Shown one piece after another: positions 18,893 through 29,819 of a DNA stretch of 64,000 nucleotides. A program made the position numbers and the translations under genes. The DNA comes from Puccinia triticina. Taxonomy: Eukaryota > Basidiomycota > Pucciniomycetes > Pucciniales > Pucciniaceae. The DNA lies in NCBI RefSeq assembly GCF_026914185.1, contig NC_070574.1, positions 1,612,501 to 1,676,500 of the forward strand. The letters run 5' to 3'. How positions within the stretch are numbered: position 1 is the stretch's first letter; each line of letters begins with the position of its first letter. The notes beneath the pieces were generated by a model, which saw only the letters and a list, made by a program, of their open reading frames with translations, searched no databases and was not told the origin of the DNA.

Positions 18893-21800
18893 TTGGTGAC
18901 TCAAATTTTCCCTCCCAAGATGCCTTTGCAAGATGCGACTCCAGACACTGTCCCTGACACAACTCTCTCAGATGAACAAAAAATCCTTGAAATTTGTGAC
19001 CATCTAACACAATTGAAGATGTCACCAAAAGAATTCATCACTGGCCTACTCAGAAAAAAGCACAATAAACTCGTATACCGTTGACATTCCTGGGGAACAT
19101 ATAATGGTGCAAAATCAACGCTTGAATTGGTTACAGAGATAGCAAGAATCTTTCATAAGAAAGACTCTTATATTGAAGGTTGGAAAAAATTTATTCAGGC
19201 AGAGGTTGGCACATTTTCCATGTTAGATGCTACTTATAATGTGAAGGGTGATTACTGACACAAACCACAGGCTATATATAAAACTATGTCGGTGGGAATG
19301 TACTAGGGATACTCCAGCATCTTTCCAAAGCTCAAAATCAGTGACACATGAATTTTTTGGACCGGAGGCCAAGAATGCAAGAATACAAAAATTGACAACG
19401 GCTGACACCCCTATGCTCTACAACATCATCTGTGGCATTATGTCACCAGACCAAGATGACACAAACAAGTCTGCTAAGAAACCTGGGCCTCCTCCAAACA
19501 AGAGGACATGCAGAGACAAGATCGCAGATGATGTGTCTGCAAAGACTCCGGACAGCGCAAGCAAAAAGACTCCGGGAGACACGAGCACAACAACTCCAGG
19601 CAACGTTGTGAGAACTCCTTTGGGACGGGTGGCAGTTCTTTGAGGGGGAAATAGCAGTTATAATATTTCAAGTATGTATGAAGCTTTTACAACTGTTACG
19701 GGTGGTTTGAAAGACCTGCCCCTCTATAATACTACACAAGAGTTATCACAACAAATTTATTTTATTGTTGTGGCAAACTAATGATAGAGATAACTATATG
19801 TAGCAGTCTCTAATCAAACCTAGATCAAACTTGAATTCAGTGGAAATGTTGAGTGGATACGGGGAAATGGAGTTGGTGGTGGAAATCAGTAGGAACGTAA
19901 GATATGTTTTATATGGTTTATATGTTTATTGAGTGAGAGAAGTATGTGCGGAGATATAGAATGTTGAGAGCAAAAAAAAAGACTAATGGCAGATGTGAAC
20001 TATTCAAAGTGTCTTTGCCCTCCTCCTTAACCTTCAGTTAAGAGTACAATGGGTTAAGATCACTTTGACTTGTTAAGGGCACAAGTGGTGATGCTTGCTA
20101 CTTGACTACTTATATATCTTCTGAGGTATGAAAGATGTTGATGGGCAACTTGATTGAGATCACACTAGTGGATTTATGTTGATTTTTGCTTGAAGCCTCT
20201 GAGTGAGATGTGTGTTCTGATTAGGATTGCCTGAGTGGCATGCTCCAACTGAGGAGGGAAAACATGCTCCTTATATAGTAAAATGTGAGGGATTTTTGCT
20301 GGTGGGGAAGTCAGGTGAGGTATTTATGCTGGTGTGACTTCTCCTGTGAGGGATTTTTGCTGCATGGAAGCTTCCATTGAGGTATTTTAGCTAGTGAGCC
20401 TTCTGATAAACGTGTGATCCAACATGTGACTGATGATGTCATGCGACCATACAGGGGTACGTGTGTGCACCTGTATAAACTACACCCTAACTATGTACTT
20501 GTACCTGATTCTATACTATGTACTACCAAATATAATTCTATAGTATTTGATTATGTTCTGTCACAAACAGTTTAATCCAAATAACTTTTGATTGAGTGGA
20601 GCTAGCCTAGTGGTTCAAGTGAGTGACTAGGGGTTAAATGACCTTTAGAATCTAATAATGCAATAATACATCCAAGAATATGCCTCCTTCTCATGTATTC
20701 AACCATCACTTTATGTAATTTGATACTTGAAACAGATTTGGCACACCACAACGTGAACACAAAGCCTCTGGGAAGTGCAAAAACAAAGACTCCAGACAAT
20801 ACTTCTAAAAACACTCAAGCTACTGCAACCAAAAAGACTCCGGCCAACACATCTGAAAAGACTCCGGACAAAGGGGCTCAAGATGTGGCGACTCCGGTCA
20901 ATGAGACTTCAAATCAGGATTTTGTGGAAGCGGGGTTAGCAGAGTATGGTGGATTTGAGTACTCACCACCTGATACAAGTCAACAAGCAAAAGATCTACA
21001 ACATAGTCACGTAAGTGCACTTGTCCATTGCCCGCTATCATGAAAATAACCTGATGGCTCCACTCTACTCACGGATATCAAAATCAGATTGCGGCCGTCA
21101 TTTGTTCTATGCTGAAGTTTACCCTCAATCAGCGCTATAACGGCCTCCAACTTGAGAACTCTATTTGGTTCTATGCGTGCGGCGTATCGGAGACAGTCAA
21201 CAAGTACTTCCACTACATGGGATTGACATCCCATCGAAAAACGGCCATTGAAGCATTAAGCTCACTTTTGAGTGAGGCAATGGATCGGGTAGTAAATTTG
21301 ATGGCCTTATCAAAAAGTATGGCTCCAATCTTGTGTATTGACAACCTTGACATGGAAGAACGGATCCAACTTGCCAGTGTTGGAAAGCAAACCCGTACAT
21401 TCCATGGGACATGGGGGTACCTCCATATACCCAACAATGATCTGTTGAAGTCCCTCAACCCTGATGAACTCACTCTAGATGCATTTCATCACGCACTCCG
21501 ACAAGTGGCCTCGCTGGATATCAACCCCCAGATGTTTTTACCAACATCTTGCCCATCCGACAACTACGCGCTTGTGTGGAAAAGCCAAATTGCTCGGGTT
21601 ATGCATAAATATGTGGCAACCCTGACAGAAAAAAAGGTCTATGGTGCCTTTAAACCCTCCATCTATCGAGCCAATCAGCCCTAAAAAGCCCGTTATACAA
21701 ATGTTGAGACTGATGGACGAATCCGATAACTCAGCCGAAGGGATTGGACAAGTGATGGAGTCCCTCCAACGACAATCTGGCCTTGAACCTGAAGAGTTCT

Positions 21801-23175
21801 TTGGTTGATTGCAACTGATGGATGCTGACCTTGGGACATGTCAAATATTCAATGCTATCAGAATGCTCCGTATCCCCAGTGAGCACTGTGAACATAGCCT
21901 AAACAACATTTCGATGTTGCTGGGTGCTGCTCACACGTTAAGGAATATAGCTCACACAATCCTTACTCATCATTTTGGAAACTCAAATGCGATGGACGAC
22001 TTGGGTGTGTGGCGTTACCTTGAGGCCCTGGGAATTCCCCCCGAGAAAGTTATCCAAAAGAAGGATTTTACAAAGATGCTTGACTACATGGAGCAAGTTC
22101 ATGAAGCCACCATTTGGTACTGTCTTAGGTTAGCCGTTATTTATGTGCATTTAACATTGGGTCCTCCTCCTGCTCTGCTCATTCTATCTACTCATATAAT
22201 TTTGGGCAGGGAGGTCATGGGCAAGCACGGCAAAGTGATCAATGAGGAACTGCCCGTGATTCCCACGGCCAAATGGAACGAAATTGTTGAACAATGTTAT
22301 CTTCGTTTTTGCACGCATGACGCACGCCGCCAGGCAAAATCTGCGCCCCAGCTCTTTAACCTCCTAAATCGGATGCAAGACTTCTCCACTGTGATTGAGG
22401 CAAGACAATCAATGAAAGCTGGAGATGTTGGCCGCCTGATCAACATCTGGAAGATGTGGTCATTGATGACCCAATCGCTTCCAGGTCTTACACACTACTC
22501 GGCATATCTCCCCAAACTCATATTGCTAGTCACGGTGATTCTTCCCCCCGATTTGGCCAAATTAATCCGGCAAACCTTACTGGTGTCACCTCGCGGACGG
22601 GAAGACCATTTTGTTGCCAAAGATTTTCTCCTAGAATCTCACAACTATTGGCTCAAGTTCATATACACCTGTGGTGGCGCAGGCACACAAATCAAGCGGT
22701 TAAAAACATTGATCTCATCCAACATCCCATTGGTGTGTGACACATGCAACTAGAAAAAATCTTTCCTCTGACTAATGATGTACCTAATGTAATCTAGCTC
22801 AAGTCGATGTTTGACTCGTTGCGGACTGACAGTGGGGCCAAACATATTCAACAGAGCCACAAAGTTGAGCTCACATTGCGCGCCTTAGAAAGGTTCAACC
22901 AAATGGTCATCTCCAAGGACATCTTAAATTCGGATCCGATTGAATGTTCAACAAGTAAGGTCATATTGCAGCCAGACACATACTTGGACGGCTTAAAAAT
23001 ACTACAAGCTGAACTGAAGGATACTCAGAGTGAATTACATAGGTTTACCATGCACCTGCCCTTTGACGAACAAGTTCCGGAACCAGAAGGTGATTTGGAT
23101 GATGATGGCAATGTCAGCATGGAACATAACGATATACAACAAGCCAACAACTCACCCGTCCCCCCCTCGGAATGA
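18893..23175 (+). pseudogene. DUF6589-like transposon-borne gene, broken
   Basis: The N-terminal segment (LSDEQKILEICDHLTQLKMS) continues, after an in-frame TGA at 19082-19084, with HSWGTYNGAKSTLELV. A KTPxxTS low-complexity tract follows, split by a solo LTR. The exons after 21088 carry the family core: FYACGVSETVNKYFHYMGL, ILCIDNLDMEERIQ, TFHGTWGYLHIP, then MLLGAAHTLRNIAHTI, MKAGDVGRLINIWKMWS and HFVAKDFLLESHNYW. Visible introns include 21010-21087 and one near 22735-22798. Defects are the TGA at 19082, a frameshift near 21655 and a TGA near 21806. The name rests on recalled family motifs. Its function is unknown, and it ends 15 bp from the convergent helicase gene. Confidence 0.75.
19607..20750. 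mobile_element. Solo LTR (1144 bp) in the DUF6589-like gene
   Basis: On the plus strand it starts TGTGAGAACTCC and ends TTTGGCACACCACA, with ACGT directly repeated at 19603-19606 and 20751-20754. It is the same family as the copia LTR at 41965-42990: shared ends, a GGGGGAAATA block, TGTTACGGGTGGTTT and a GTGAGTGACTAGGG block. Joining the flanks after removing one ACGT keeps the KTP-repeat frame open. Confidence 0.9.
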
Positions 23176-23190
23176 AATTCTCAGTGATAT

Positions 23191-25429
23191 TCATTGTCCC
23201 CGATGGATGCTTTCAACCCCTTGTCTCTCAGCATCTTCGCCCGCTAACTTGACAAGCATTGCCATATGCACTGCCTGCTCCGCCTTCCAAGCCGCTTCCC
23301 CACGTTTTTGTTCTTGCTCGGCACGTTTGTGGTTGTCCTCGATTTCTTTGGCAATCCTTTCAGCCTCCAGTTCTCTTGCTCGTTTTTCCTCCTGCTCTCG
23401 CCTTCTGACCGCCACCGCCCTCTCCTCAACTTCCCGCAATTCCGCTTCCTGTTGATTCTCATTTGCTAAAAACTTAGTTGCAAATCTATCAATGATTTCC
23501 TGGAGAACCTTGAGTTGGCCTGTGATTGTATCCCCTCCTATTGTCTTCCTCAGGGTCGCGACCAAATCAATCAAGCCGAACCGTTCCAAAATTCCTTCCA
23601 TTTCAACCTTGCCAAACAGGTCTTCGGGTGTGAAGAGTGAAGGGTTCGGGTATGTGCGTTTAAATAAAGCACCAAACGATGATCAGAGCTCAGCGGTCAA
23701 CATCTCGGACAGCGGAGACATAAGCTTGATGCGTTTGGTGGCGGACTCGTCTTTGGGATTGGTCATCTTCTGGGTTTTTCTTTTCTTCTCATTTTGTTCT
23801 GGCCAATTGGTTGTCATCATGTCATTCATGTTCTCTGCTGTCATGTGCTTCATATTGTTCATCAGTCCACGCGCCGCCTCAGGCTTGCAATTAGAGCAAT
23901 CGCATATCTCAAATAGGTTTAATTGTTCGCACGCCTTCTCCCTGATGTAAGATGGGTCATCAAGCGAAAAAGGTATGTATCCAAGCCTAAGAATGATCAA
24001 AGTAAAAATCAGAATCTACAACATGTTCTTATGAATTGCACACCATGAAGGAGTAGACCAACGCATTATCAATTGCGAAAGCAATTCGTAGACAACATGG
24101 GGTGACGGCCAGTGCATCCATGCGGTCGTTATCTCCCTGAGCAATACTTGAATCAAAAGCGGACACCGAATTTTTGCCGCCTTTCCGACTCTTCTCCACA
24201 AAGATGATTGCAAGACCTCGGCGGCCATCTCGCCCGCATCTACCAATCATTTGACAGATAGCCGAGGGCTCGGCACGACCCAGTTGAATAACGCATCGGA
24301 CCCTGGACCAGTTTTGCCCCATGCCTAAGGCCATTGTACAGGAAATGATTGGAAAGGGGTGATCCAAAAAATCTTCGACCAACCGGACCTTATCCTTCTG
24401 ACCAGTGCACGAGTGGAACCGTCAAACGAGGCTTGAATTTGGTCTCATTGAATTATTGGGGGTCCCGCGAGCAATGTCCACCGCTTTCATAGCGTTTAAG
24501 GTCCGATTACGAGTGGAGCTATATATTAGAGTTGGCACAACTGATGCATCCGGCACGTCTGATTGAGATGGGAAGTACTCTGACAGCACGGTGCTTTTTT
24601 CCATGGACGATGTGATTGGGACACAGATAATGCGCAATTCCGGGCAGGTAAGCTCTCCTCTCACAATCGAAACGTTGTGGTCTTCGAGTTTGAGGCTCTT
24701 CTTGATTCCATCAATTGCAAACGGCCGACAAGTAGCTGACATCAGAAGAATAGGCTTGTTGTTCCGGGTAAGCAGTCGACCACCCGTTTTCCCATAACAC
24801 GGCCGGAATATCGCCAGATCCTCGATCCGACCTATTGCTATCGCCTTGTCCTTCCCGCTGCTAGATTCGACAAGGCCCCACTGATGTATAATGTGAGCCT
24901 TGTCAAAAACTACTAATGCAAGACGGTTCTGAAAATTTGCACAGAAGTAGACTTGGTCCCAGAGCTTGCTATTCAGGAATATCTCAGGGCTGAGATAAAC
25001 AAAATTGTAGAATCCATTTGCAATGTTGTTAGCCTCGATCGTGTTGAAGGTGATTTTGGTTAGATTGATTGCCATGAATCCTGCTTTCGTTTTTTCAAGC
25101 ACCTGGTTGTCCCCTAATGCGTCAAGAGGATTCAACACTAAGATGACACCTTTAGCCGTGATTGGGAGCAGATAGTAATATATCTCAGGGATTCTGGACT
25201 TCCCAAACCTTGTGCCGGCAAGGAGGAAAGTGTTTTTACCGCGTGCTAGATGGAAAACCGTCTCAATTTGTAAGTCCTTCGCCGGTTGGCCGTATCGATC
25301 AAGAGCTGTTTGACCAATGGCTGACTTCAAGCCTTCATCATTTCTATTGGAAATCTTCTTCAGCAGTTCAATACGGTTACCGGAACCTTTTGGGTTGGAA
25401 ATGGCCGGAGCAGCCAGATGGCGGGGCAT
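23191..25429 (-). pseudogene. RecQ-like DNA helicase, degenerate
   Basis: ATG 25429 is followed by the helicase lead-in YGQPAKDLQIETVF (Q-type motif), LAGTRFGKSRIPE (Walker A), VLNPLDALG (Ia), VVFDKAHIIHQWG (DEAH position), ILLMSATCRP (motif III), TLIYSSTRNRT (IV), MALGMGQNWSRVRCVIQLG (V) and QMIGRCGRDGRRG (VI). A CDCSNC segment and a C-terminal coiled coil (ELREVEERAVAVRRRE...) follow, ending at 23191. In-frame TGAs lie at 24422-24424 and 23683-23685, and one intron lies near 24001-24060. Two catalytic motifs are altered: Walker A has R where G is usual, and the DEAH box reads DKAH. RecQ helicases unwind DNA 3' to 5'; this copy should be inactive. Confidence 0.88.
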
Positions 25430-26183
25430 ATGATCAGGGCTTATGGCCAAGATATCAAGTGATGGGGCAATTCAAGATAAGTAAACAGTCACTTGGCTCC
25501 GCTTACTTGAATAATATTTTCCTCACTTGTGAGGGTGTTTTCAAGGCCAAATAACCTTGTACTAGACGCTGTTATTTGGTCATCATGACTGAATAACAAT
25601 CGCACTGCTATCAAGATGTACAGTTATGGTGGCTTCTATACTATGTGTTTGTCGCGGTACAGGAAGGATACACCAAATTTATTGGAAAGTGGAGTGTACA
25701 GGAGTAAAAAAAAAACAAGAGTTTGACTTTTGGAAAACAGCTCATCGTGTCTTTTTGAAAGGATGGCTAGCACTGCTCTGGGGGAATGGTTAGATGATGG
25801 ATGGATGGATGGCTGCGCAAGAAGCCAGGCTACAAGGCCGTGCTACTCATGACCTCATATGTTGGGGGAAAAATGTGTAGGCATTGATTTAGTGAAAATT
25901 GGGTGCTGGCCGGGACTACGGTCTCTCAGCTCTCACGCCAGATTTCGCCGCTTGGGGGCAAGCCTCTCTGTGAGACAGAGACCCTGCGGGGCTCTCCCCG
26001 CAGAGAGGCTTGGTTAAGCTCGCCTCAGGATAGCCCCCAAGGTCCTCAAAACCGGTCAAGTCATACCGGAGGGCAGGCCCCGCACTTGCCCCAAGGGACC
26101 GCTTTGCCGGGGACTCCGCACGTGCAAGGGAACCTGCGCCAGTTAGCAATTGAGCGCCAGGGGAAGGCGCGCTAGCCGCCGAC
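25430..26183. other. Non-coding spacer in the giant element
   Basis: I see no convincing gene. A GGATGGATGGATGG microsatellite lies near 25797. Confidence 0.45.
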
Positions 26184-27640
26184 TTATACTCCAAGGCAGG
26201 GACCCAACGGCCAGGGAGGACACGGCCTGCAGACGAGACTCGCACTGGAGTAAACACTAGGCCTGCCTTCTCGGTTTTTGGCCCCGCAGCCGGAGCAGAC
26301 AACGCTGACACCTTCCTGGATGATAACGATTCGGCGGGGGTCCCATGGGATGGGCGGCAGACTTTGAGTGAGACGTTGCCTGGCCTGGGGTTTCCGACGC
26401 CCGGGCAGCTTGCGATTTGGCAGGGGAGGCAGCAGACTTGTGCTTGCTGAGGCGCGCGTCTTGTTTAACCGCCAGCTCAGCAAGGGTGAACACGGGACGC
26501 TTATCTCTTGTGAATTCAGGGATGTTGGGGGGCTGTCCTGGTCTATCCCGGGGATTTTATGAAGCATACAGCGACTCCACTTTGTTAACCCGTCACGAGT
26601 CACGCGGATTGAGGCGCCTGGGTTTTTTGGGTCTTTGATTCTCATTGACTCGGTGTTCACGCCGTACTTCCCAGTGATGTACACATGGAGATCAGCCGCA
26701 ATCCGGATGCGCTCTTGTTCATTGACATCGGCGAGCGGCTGTCGGATGGGAGGGACGATCTACCTGGTCAGTATGGCCTAACCAAGCACCTGAGGCTCCA
26801 CATCCACGAATAATGTCTTACATTGACCGCCACCCGAGCCTGGGAGCGTTCCAGGGCCAATTGCGTGTCATCAGGGCCATAACTCATTGCCAGAGCGTCC
26901 TTCTGGGCCCTTGCCTGAGGAGACAGGCACGTTTGCCATGTACCGGGGTCAATGGGAAATGAAATTGCAGCACTCACCGCCTGTTCAGCCTTCGCTTTTT
27001 TCTGTGGGTCCTGCATGACTACCTTGATTGTCAGTTGGGCGGTCAGGCTGGCCAGCGCTTGCTCAACAAACTCCGCCAATTGGGCTGCAGAGGAGACCAT
27101 AACGTTTTTCCCCTTTGCGAATTTCTCGTTTTTTGGTATGATGAACTGCCACTTGAGTAGCTTCTCCTTCTCCATCTGACGGAGATGAGCCCCCAGGAGC
27201 GAGACTATCTTGTCGAGTCTGTCAATACAGTCCTCGATGACTTTGGGCCAAGTCATGTGCTGCAGGATCGTCTTCAAGACCGCCTTGTCATCGCTGACCA
27301 CCCGCTCCCAATGTTTTGCACTGGCCGCGGTCGTGTTCCAAGGATTAACTTGGGCAATCTGGCCTGCCGCGGACAACCGGTACACGTGGTGATCGAGGTT
27401 GATGATCCGCGGGGCCGGCGGGCGCCTGGAGTCCGATACTGGAGCCACAGCTGCCTGGCGGGGAGGGGCGCGGCGAGTCGTGTTGGGCCTGGGACCTATG
27501 CTCTTGGGATCGTCTTGGTTCGGGATTGACTGTTCATAAAACATCTTGCAGGCATCGGCCTGAGAGTCTGGGGGCTGACTGGGTCCGAGGTACGACTCTT
27601 GTGGCTCGCCATGCGCATTGGCGAAAGGCAGCGGATCCAT
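26184..27640 (-). pseudogene. Uncharacterised giant-element gene entering from the right TIR
   Basis: The frame from ATG 27640 (MDPLPFANAHGEPQESYLGP) to 26768 encodes a mostly helical soluble protein: PRIINLDHHVYRLSAAGQIA, VIEDCIDRLDKIVSLLGAHL, and QLAEFVEQALASLTAQLTIK. It continues after a probable intron (GTAAGA ... TACTGACCAG, about 26760-26820) with LHVYITGKYGVNTESMRIKD and, in another frame, FTLAELAVKQDARLSKHKSA, so a frameshift lies near 26520. 5' exons probably come from the right TIR. I do not recognise a domain. The N-terminal sequence upstream mirrors that of the transposase gene because both TIRs carry the same exon. Confidence 0.55.
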
Positions 27641-27860
27641 CCGGCTGGTGAGCATAAAGAATTTGTCGGTTACTTTGTTTTTGTTGGACTGATGCCAAAA
27701 ACACAAAAAAACCTTCAGCTGTTGCCCAAATGTGCAGGGTACAGTATGATGGAAGCAAAGGTATGTACATACCATGGTTGCAACTGTGCAGCTGGCCAGG
27801 AACCGGTGGGTGACAAGAAGGAAGATGGGGATTCCTAAATCCCAGAGGGGGGGGATCAAT

Positions 27861-28430
27861 CCAATCAGCTCTCGAGGTGATTGGACGGCAGGTAAGAGGG
27901 GCGGGAAGGGAGAAACACTCACCGGTATTGGAAAAGGTGATTTTTGGAGTCGGGGATCTGAATGGGCTGTTTGGCGGATGGTACCGACTGGGGGGGAGAA
28001 GAAAAAATGATTGGGTCAGCTGTCCGGGTGAATGGAGAGCAGGGAAGAGGGGGGGAAGGCTTGGAGCGAATGGAGAGGGTGGTGAGGTACTCACCGGTAT
28101 TGGTATTGGCGGATTTGAGGCGGTTTGGGTTCCAGTTGGGCTGGCGGGTGGATGGTTCCGGCTGGCTGGTGGGCGTTTCTGGCGGCTGGGCTGTGGGTGG
28201 GTCCGAATGAGCGGGGGGGAGGGGGGGCGAGGAGAGTCGGGGGCCATTTTCAATGGGGAGGGGGTAGGGGGTATGGGAGAGATGGAGAGAGGGAAGGAGT
28301 GCAAAGATGAGAATTTTTGGAAGGATACAGGGCAGGTGGCTTAAATGGAAAATTTTGTTGGTTGGATTTTCAGGCTGCCGGACCCGCAAGCTTTTCGGTT
28401 TTGGCTGTATCACACCTGTAACTTAGAAAA
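27861..28430 (-). repeat. Right terminal inverted repeat of the giant element
   Basis: It is the reverse complement of the left TIR, about 60 bp shorter through indels. It ends CACCTGTAAC-TTAGAAAA followed by the TA target site. Its ATG context AAAATGGCCCCCGACTC parallels the left AAAATGCCCCCCGACTC, and the downstream frame differs by an indel. Confidence 0.88.
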
Positions 28431-28655
28431 TAACCCTTATTTGTTCTAAGCTACGGCACCTGGCTTGAGTCATCGCCGCGTCCCCTTACTTTTGTAAGGG
28501 AGCTAGCCCCTCCGCTATTCAGCGTCGAGGTGTGGTTTATTCCCATTGGCCTGAAAAGGTTATAGTGTGGCCCTAATTCCGCTGGCCGCTATCCTAGCCG
28601 CTACAGCGCGAACTCACAACCCTATCGACTCCGTGTCACCAAAGAGACTGGAGCT
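28431..28655. other. Right flank of the giant element
   Basis: No gene is seen. It includes a small hairpin CCCTTAC-TTTT-GTAAGGG at about 28488-28506. It would join to 14990 if the element were removed. Confidence 0.4.
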
Positions 28656-28659
28656 GACA

Positions 28660-28945
28660 TGCCTGGCAATGCCTGGCAAATGCCTGGAAATGCCTGGCAA
28701 ATGCCTGGCAAGTGCCCGGCAATGCCTGGCAAATGCCTGGCAAGTGCCCGGCAATGCCTGGCAAATGCCTGGCAAGTGCCCGGCAATGCCTGGCAAATGC
28801 CTGGCAATGCCTGTCAAATGCCTGGCAATTCCTGGCAATTCCTGGCAAATGCCTGGCAATTCCTGGCAAATGCCTGGCAATTCCTGGCAATTCCTGGCAA
28901 ATGCCTGGCAATGCCTGGCATTGCCAGGCATTGCCAGGCATTGCA
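28660..28945. repeat. TGCCTGGCA hairpin-forming array
   Basis: About 27 TGCCTGGCA-type units with variants TGCCCGGCA and ATTCCTGGCA. The orientation flips to TGCCAGGCA in the last three units, mirroring the array at 6660-6905. Open frames across it are repeat artefacts. Confidence 0.95.
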
Positions 28946-28962
28946 TCCACATCGGGTCCGAT

Positions 28963-29034
28963 TTAGTCGGACTCAACTCCTCCTCGGAGTACGATTTGGA
29001 GTAAGCAGGAGTAACTTTACTCCTTGCTACTCCT
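28963..29034. repeat. Further distinct hairpins beside the array
   Basis: Three different inverted repeats follow directly: GTCCGA-TTTAG-TCGGAC, ACTCC-TCCTC-GGAGT and GGAGTAA-CT-TTACTCC. This is the same hairpin-chain style as 6186-6380. Confidence 0.8.
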
Positions 29035-29035
29035 G

Positions 29036-29444
29036 GCAACGGTGGGTAGTTACGATAACCATAAATCCTCTTCTTTGGTCTTCAACTCAAAATTAGGAAC
29101 CAAATAATATATTCTGTCAGCTAGATCAAGAAGTCAGAGCTCTCCTCAAAAATTGGTGAAAGATTTTTCCATTTTTGTAGAAAGAATGAATTGATATCCC
29201 TTATTCTGTGTCAAATTTTGCATTTACTAGTAACTAAAACCAGTAAATAAAAACTGGAAGTGTAATCAAGTATATACAGTCAGTCTATTTACAAAAATGG
29301 GAAATTATTTCACCAGTTATTAGAGTAGAGCTATGACTTCTTGATCTAGCTGAAAGAAATCATTATGTGGATCTGAATTTTAAATTAAAGACCAAAGGAC
29401 AAAAAAAACTGATAGTAACTGTTATTGTAACTACCCACCGTTGC
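29036..29444. mobile_element. Foldback MITE, 409 bp
   Basis: The ends GCAACGGTGGGTAGTTAC and GTAACTACCCACCGTTGC are perfect inverted repeats. The interior also pairs along most of its length (for example CAGCTAGATCAAGAAGTCA near 29119 with TGACTTCTTGATCTAGCTG near 29335). The whole element could fold into one long hairpin. Flanks TCCTG and TTCTG may be a decayed 5-bp duplication. It has no coding capacity. Confidence 0.88.
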
Positions 29445-29579
29445 TTCTGGGATTAAGAGCAACTTGAATATGCAAAACACCTGGATTAAGCCAGAGCAGC
29501 GCCATGTAGCCATCTCAACCGTGGTACACCCACCTATTGCCCCATCTCCACATCAACAGCCGCCCCAGACTGCCATCCC

Positions 29580-29805
29580 ATGCCTGCCGCAACGGCCCAG
29601 AATGCTTCAGCCCCATCACCGGCCCCTGCCACAAACTCCCCTGCTGCGGCAACAAATACAACCAAACGCCGAGGACCCAATTTCACCACGGAGGAAGACG
29701 AGCAGCTGTCAAAAAGCTGGGTTAGGATTTCGGAAGATGCTATCCGGTCTAATAACCAAAAGATAGATGATTTTTGGTCTTGGATACTTCAAGATTTCAA
29801 TCAGT
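29580..29805 (+). pseudogene. Myb/SANT-like protein fragment (PIF/Harbinger-type)
   Basis: The plus frame from ATG 29580 reads an Ala/Pro-rich leader then KRRGPNFTTEEDEQLSKSWV and ISEDAIRSNNQKIDDFWSWI. This matches the Myb-like DNA-binding protein that accompanies PIF/Harbinger transposons (spaced W residues, EEDEQL). Similarity stops near 29805, where copia sequence on the other strand begins. No transposase of this type is in the window. Confidence 0.55.
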
Positions 29806-29819
29806 TCAGCCCGGGACCT

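Larger units (their letters stand above)
14993..28430. mobile_element. Giant Tc1/mariner-type TIR element, 13.4 kb, with helicase cargo
   Basis: Terminal inverted repeats 14993-15622 and 28430-27861 align end to end (roughly 85-90% identical by eye, with indels), starting TTTTCTAG-TTACAGGTG on both sides. The dinucleotide TA flanks each end (14991-14992 and 28431-28432), the hallmark of Tc1/mariner integration. Inside, a DDE_3-type transposase is encoded next to the left TIR. Four more genes follow: a SAM-like protein (minus), a DUF6589-like gene (plus), a RecQ-like helicase (minus) and an uncharacterised gene reading inward from the right TIR (minus). A solo LTR of 1144 bp inserted later. 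I know of no named family with this combination. Confidence 0.8.

Noticed and set aside
28567..29096. Open frames with MPGNAWQ- and ARHLPGI-type repeats
   Set aside because: Same array artefact as at 6660-6905.
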